DNA from: Kluyveromyces lactis
Lineage: Eukaryota; Ascomycota; Saccharomycetes; Saccharomycetales; Saccharomycetaceae
DNA: 64,000 nucleotides
Assembly (NCBI RefSeq): GCF_000002515.2
Contig: NC_006038.1
Span: 186,001 to 250,000, forward strand
Direction: 5' to 3'
A program made the translations under genes and the position numbers. Shown one piece after another: positions 60,730 through 64,000 of this stretch; position 1 is the stretch's first letter, and each line of letters starts with the position of its first letter. The notes beneath the pieces were generated by a model. It was not told the origin of the DNA. It searched no databases and worked only from the letters and a program-made list of their open reading frames with translations.

Positions 60730-61590
60730 TTAAGAAGAATCGGTCGATGCTGCCAATGGGACTTGTTGCTCGTTACTGTTTACCGTATGGCTTGCGATAA
60801 CATGCAACGCTAAATCTGAGAACGAGTTCAGCCATATTTTATTAGCGAGTAAACTTCCATTCTCAAAGTCATTAATGATCTTACAATCGTTGAAGTATGA
60901 TTCTATAACATCATATTCGATGACAGTCTCTTTGAACTTATTTCTTGCCTTAGACTTACGTTTTCTCGAGGATGTAAAAGTTTGAAACCCATCTTCATCA
61001 GTATCTGTTGCTGACCGGATCTTAGTAGCTGTGTTAGAATTGATATAATTGACCAATTTGCATAATAAAGGATATTTATCGTATAATTGTACCTTTGTCA
61101 ACCTGTCAGTATGTTGTAATAAATGATTAGCTAACCAAACTTTTGGTGATTCTTCTGCTATAACCTTTTCCGTTAGGTCTAACGGAGCGTGTGGTAGAAA
61201 GAACATAATCTGGCTTGGATTTACGTCCAAGAATGGCGAAGATTCGTCTACTGACCAAGAGCCATTACCGTTAATATATGCCAAGTCTTCATCGTCAAAG
61301 ACAGGATCATAAAATGAGCATCTCGATACTTTCAACAAATAGAGAAGTTCTAACAAAAGCGCCAATTGAAACCTAGCAGGGAAATCTTGATGGAAATTAC
61401 CTAGCGCAAGACATCGTACATGTGTAACCTGGAATGGAGTTAGTGATTGATGTAAGCTCTGTAATAATTCGCTTCCACGAATAGCATTTCTAGCCTCATC
61501 TATTTGCTCATCGAAAGATCGTACCTTGATAGAATTGGAATTTGATTTGGATTTACCACTTTTCTGGAAACCATCGGTACCGGTACTCAT
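60730..61590 (-). CDS. BER1: Ber1, SRR1-domain protein
   Basis: The 286-residue product is close to yeast Ber1 (274). Residues about 50-170 form an SRR1-like domain: VTHVRCLALGNFHQDFPARFQLALLLEL (quoted in part), then YDPVFDDEDLAYI, then IMFFLPHAPLDLTEKVI and VWLANHL. A basic RKRKSKARNK patch in the last third may direct it to the nucleus. SRR1 is a plant circadian and phytochrome-signalling factor; yeast Ber1 has been linked to microtubule stability through benomyl resistance. The biochemical activity is unknown. It is head to head with PRS1. S. cerevisiae BER1 lies on chromosome XII while PRS1 and FAS1 lie on XI. Confidence 0.85.
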   Translation of the reverse strand: MSTGTDGFQKSGKSKSNSNSIKVRSFDEQIDEARNAIRGSELLQSLHQSLTPFQVTHVRCLALGNFHQDFPARFQLALLLELLYLLKVSRCSFYDPVFDDEDLAYINGNGSWSVDESSPFLDVNPSQIMFFLPHAPLDLTEKVIAEESPKVWLANHLLQHTDRLTKVQLYDKYPLLCKLVNYINSNTATKIRSATDTDEDGFQTFTSSRKRKSKARNKFKETVIEYDVIESYFNDCKIINDFENGSLLANKIWLNSFSDLALHVIASHTVNSNEQQVPLAASTDSS

Positions 61591-61603
61591 TGAGGTATAA
61601 CTG

Positions 61604-61646
61604 TGGTGCTGATGCTGGTGCTGATGCCGATGCTGGTGCTGTGCTG
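61604..61646. repeat. Imperfect GATGCTGGTGCT repeat in the BER1 leader
   Basis: Tandem six-base units; read toward BER1 they give alternating CAG and CAC/CAT codons in the BER1 frame but without an ATG. Confidence 0.7.
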
Positions 61647-61757
61647 ATAATAACTCAAGCTTGATGGATGAGAAACTATCGAATGAACTATGTTATATGC
61701 TTAGACACTGCCTGAGAGAGAAATTAGCGATGGTGAAATCTGCAAGTTAAAAATTCA

Positions 61758-61765
61758 TTACCCGG
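61758..61765 (+). promoter_or_regulatory. Reb1-type site TTACCCGG
   Basis: A full Reb1 core 168 bases from BER1 and 534 from PRS1, in a divergent promoter. Confidence 0.5.
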
Positions 61766-62298
61766 ATAGAACGTGACAAAATATAAAATGAACAAAACAG
61801 CCGGACACCACGTACACCGTTACCGCCGGACTTTGAACATTAGATTGCGACTCACCTTGTCCTATCTATGGCCCGGAAAACCATTGTTAGGCCCAAAAAA
61901 AGTTGAAAAGTGAAAAAATGAAAAAAGCCAGAGATAAAAGAAATATGAAAAAAAACAACCAGCAAGTAAAATTTATTCCAATTGGTTTCTCTCTGGAGCG
62001 AGATGAGATAACGTTGAAATGGTTTAAAAGCACTTGGAAGGTGATTCAAATTGGTTGTTTTTTTGTGGTAGTCAGTTGGGTAGACTATATTTGGTATCAG
62101 GATTGCTCTGTTATTTTCTTACTGCGGCTCTCTGTCTCTCTTTCTCCGTCTCTGCTGTGTGGATTCTCTTCAATTAAAGATCCCGCATTCTTTCAATCGA
62201 AATCCAAGTTAAAGAAAAACGCATATACAACTCGTAACTGAACGAAGTTGTTGTTTTGATATTTGCCGGTTCTTTCGTTTCATAATTCTATCAAGAAA

Positions 62299-63552
62299 AT
62301 GCGTAAGTGTAAAGTTTTCGTTGGTAATTCCCATCCGGAATTGGGTCATTTGGTCTGTGAAAGACTAGGTATTGAAGCAGCTCCATGTACTTTGAAAAAG
62401 TTTGCCAATGGTGAGACATCTGTCCAGATCGGTGTTTCGGTTAGAGATGAAGACGTTTATGTGATTCAAAGTGGGTCCCCAGAGATTAACGACCATATTA
62501 TGGAACTATTGATCTTGGTCAGTGCTTGTAGAGGTGGTTCTGCTAAGAAGATCACTGCTGTGATTCCACAGTTCCCATACTCTAAGCAATGTAAGATGAA
62601 GAAGCATAGAGGTGCCATTACTGCAAGAATGTTGGCCAACTTGTTGATCATGGCAGGAGCTGATCACGTCGTTTCGATGGATTTGCATGCATCTCAAATG
62701 CAAGGGTTCTTCACCAAACCTGTCGATAACTTATACGGCGGACCAAGCCTCGGTAAATGGATCAGAGAGCATGTCGAAGACTACAGAGAAGCAGTTGTTG
62801 TGTCCAAGAACCCAGGCGGCACCAAGAGAGTCACTGCTTTGGCTGACTCTTTGAAGATTAACTTCGCTATGATCCATACGGATCGTCGTCGTTCCAAGGA
62901 TCTCTACTCTCAGAACAAGGATAAGTTGCAATTGAAGCAAAGGAAACAATCTATGTTAAGGAAAAACAAACCAATCATCAGACCCGGGGACTTTGAGAAT
63001 GAGGAGGAGAATATCATCTTGACGAACGGTATTCAAACTGCTCGTGTTATCAAGGGCCACGTCGTTGACGACGAATACGTTGATGATGCTGACGCTATAC
63101 AGTCCGATGGCGAGGGTTCTATCGGAACCATTGGTTCCTTTGATGCTGTTGATTCGGAAGATGACGAAGAAGATGATGAGCAACCGGAAAAATTGATCAC
63201 TTTGGTTGGTAACGTTCAGGGCCGCACCGCTATTATCTTGGATGATATGATCGATAGACCAGGTTCCTTCATCTCTGCTGCTGAACACATGGTCAAAAAT
63301 TGTGGGGCTAAAGAAGTCTACGTTATCGCTACTCATGGTATCTTTACAGGTGACTGTCTAGAACAGCTTGAAATGTCAGACGATATTCATAAGGTTGTAG
63401 TCACAAACACGTATCCAATTTCAGAAGAACGAATCAGAAAATCAAAGAAGCTTGTCATAATTGATGTCTCTTCGATATTCGCTGAATGTATTCGCCGTGA
63501 CCATTATGGTGAAAGTATTTCAGTGTTGTTCGACTCATTAGCTTCTCTATAG
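62299..63552 (+). CDS. PRS1: Prs1, PRPP synthetase subunit with regulatory insertion
   Basis: The start is the ATG at 62299; upstream in-frame codons reach only a TTG. The 417-residue protein (S. cerevisiae 427) is of the ribose-phosphate pyrophosphokinase family: VGNSHPELGHLV and FANGETSVQI at the start, SMDLHASQMQGFF as the flexible-loop and metal region, and VGNVQGRTAIILDDMIDRPGSF for the PRPP loop, which departs from the usual DDxxDTGGT as it does in S. cerevisiae Prs1. An acidic, low-homology insertion of about 100 residues (about 205-305, with EDDEEDDEQPE) matches the non-homologous region known from yeast Prs1, tied there to cell-wall integrity signalling. It acts in heteromers with Prs3 and others. 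Confidence 0.95.
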   Translation: MRKCKVFVGNSHPELGHLVCERLGIEAAPCTLKKFANGETSVQIGVSVRDEDVYVIQSGSPEINDHIMELLILVSACRGGSAKKITAVIPQFPYSKQCKMKKHRGAITARMLANLLIMAGADHVVSMDLHASQMQGFFTKPVDNLYGGPSLGKWIREHVEDYREAVVVSKNPGGTKRVTALADSLKINFAMIHTDRRRSKDLYSQNKDKLQLKQRKQSMLRKNKPIIRPGDFENEEENIILTNGIQTARVIKGHVVDDEYVDDADAIQSDGEGSIGTIGSFDAVDSEDDEEDDEQPEKLITLVGNVQGRTAIILDDMIDRPGSFISAAEHMVKNCGAKEVYVIATHGIFTGDCLEQLEMSDDIHKVVVTNTYPISEERIRKSKKLVIIDVSSIFAECIRRDHYGESISVLFDSLASL

Positions 63553-64000
63553 TCTAAGACTGGAGTAGGTCTAAGAGAACAAAAGGGCAAGCAAACAACC
63601 GTCGTCCTGCTTCCGGGCAACTTAAATGCTGTATCAGTAGGAATTGATACGAAGAAAAAATACAACTACACTGACACCTCACTCCTGTACATTAAATCGA
63701 AACAAAGTTACGCGCAAGGTCCAATTAGTACACACGGTTATGCTAATTTGGGTTCTTCAAATATTACTATTGGAAATAATCAACACAACCACAGTCCCTT
63801 TAAAAAATGGTACTCTAAAGTCTAAGAATGAAGATGATCCAATATTTATTAAATAGAGTTATGTCTCATTTTATCATTTCATTTTCTTTCCCAATCGATA
63901 TCATAAAATGGTTTTTATCTTCTCTTCTATCTTTTGAGCACCATTAAACTGAGCTGAAAGTGCAGTTCAAAACACTGTTCGCGTCGTAGAAAAACAATTA
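63553..64000. other. PRS1 3' flank to window end
   Basis: These 448 bases contain no supported gene. An ORF-like stretch at 63644-63856 lacks a coding look. Composition is A+T rich with no repeat. Confidence 0.4.

Larger units (their letters stand above)
61591..62298. promoter_or_regulatory. Divergent BER1-PRS1 promoter region
   Basis: This 708-base gap has a GCTGGT/GCTGAT-type repeat beside BER1 (61604-61646), a Reb1-type site (61758-61765), an ATG-started 107-codon ORF (61918-62241) of uncertain meaning, and a CT-rich stretch (about 62125-62160) before PRS1. Confidence 0.5.

Noticed and set aside
1-64000. Transposons, LTRs, CRISPR arrays or horizontally acquired islands
   Set aside because: No long direct repeats, integrase or reverse-transcriptase frames, or compositional islands were seen; every sizeable gene has a yeast-type identity.

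Overview
The window is nuclear DNA of a budding yeast of the Saccharomycetaceae: about 60% A+T, dense intronless genes on both strands, short intergenic gaps, and almost every gene a recognisable orthologue of a Saccharomyces cerevisiae gene. Gene order is of the kind expected from a lineage that split before the whole-genome duplication, because single genes here alternate between pairs of S. cerevisiae sister regions. Base composition and order fit Kluyveromyces (K. lactis or K. marxianus type) best; Lachancea or another non-duplicated genus is not excluded. Species is inference. Orthology and S. cerevisiae chromosome assignments are from memory of the families, not from a search.

Left part, 1 to about 33.2 kb, interleaves genes that in S. 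cerevisiae lie on chromosomes VII-left and XVI-left: the end of ITC1, then CBP3, THI6, LEA1, SNT2, CEG1, RSM23, PUS1, NIP7, SRP72, MRH4, IPL1, RKM1, a stand-alone TYW1 N-terminal-like gene, a DUF1992/DNAJC28-like mitochondrial gene, ALG2, SGF73, PGC1 and a frame-broken NPY1. Right part, about 33.9 kb to the end, interleaves chromosome XI-left and XII-right genes: HYM1, VPS36, PXA2, PUN1-like, INA1/FAT3-like, MTR2, ASH1, SPE1, LOT5, FAS1, BER1 and PRS1. The two blocks meet in the NPY1-HYM1 intergenic region.

The genes are housekeeping functions with no operon logic: chromatin (ITC1, SNT2, SGF73, RKM1, ASH1), RNA work (LEA1, CEG1, PUS1, NIP7, MTR2), mitochondrial biogenesis (CBP3, RSM23, MRH4, probably the DUF1992 gene), secretion and membranes (SRP72, ALG2, VPS36, PGC1, PXA2, PUN1/INA1 family) and core metabolism (THI6, NPY1, SPE1, FAS1, PRS1). 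Shared control is seen only between neighbours: PAC elements (GCGATGAG) lie in the PUS1-NIP7 and SRP72-MRH4 gaps, Reb1-type sites in the MTR2-ASH1 and BER1-PRS1 gaps.

The most interesting points are the short gene that keeps only the membrane-anchor and Cys-rich N-terminus of TYW1 at the place where full TYW1 is expected, the single-base frame break in NPY1, about ten degenerate helical repeats inside the INA1/FAT3-like membrane protein, a polylysine-coding ORF that overlaps the SPE1 start beside a 29-A tract, and several perfect inverted repeats in long promoters. No tRNA, rRNA, transposon, LTR, CRISPR array, centromere or origin could be supported.
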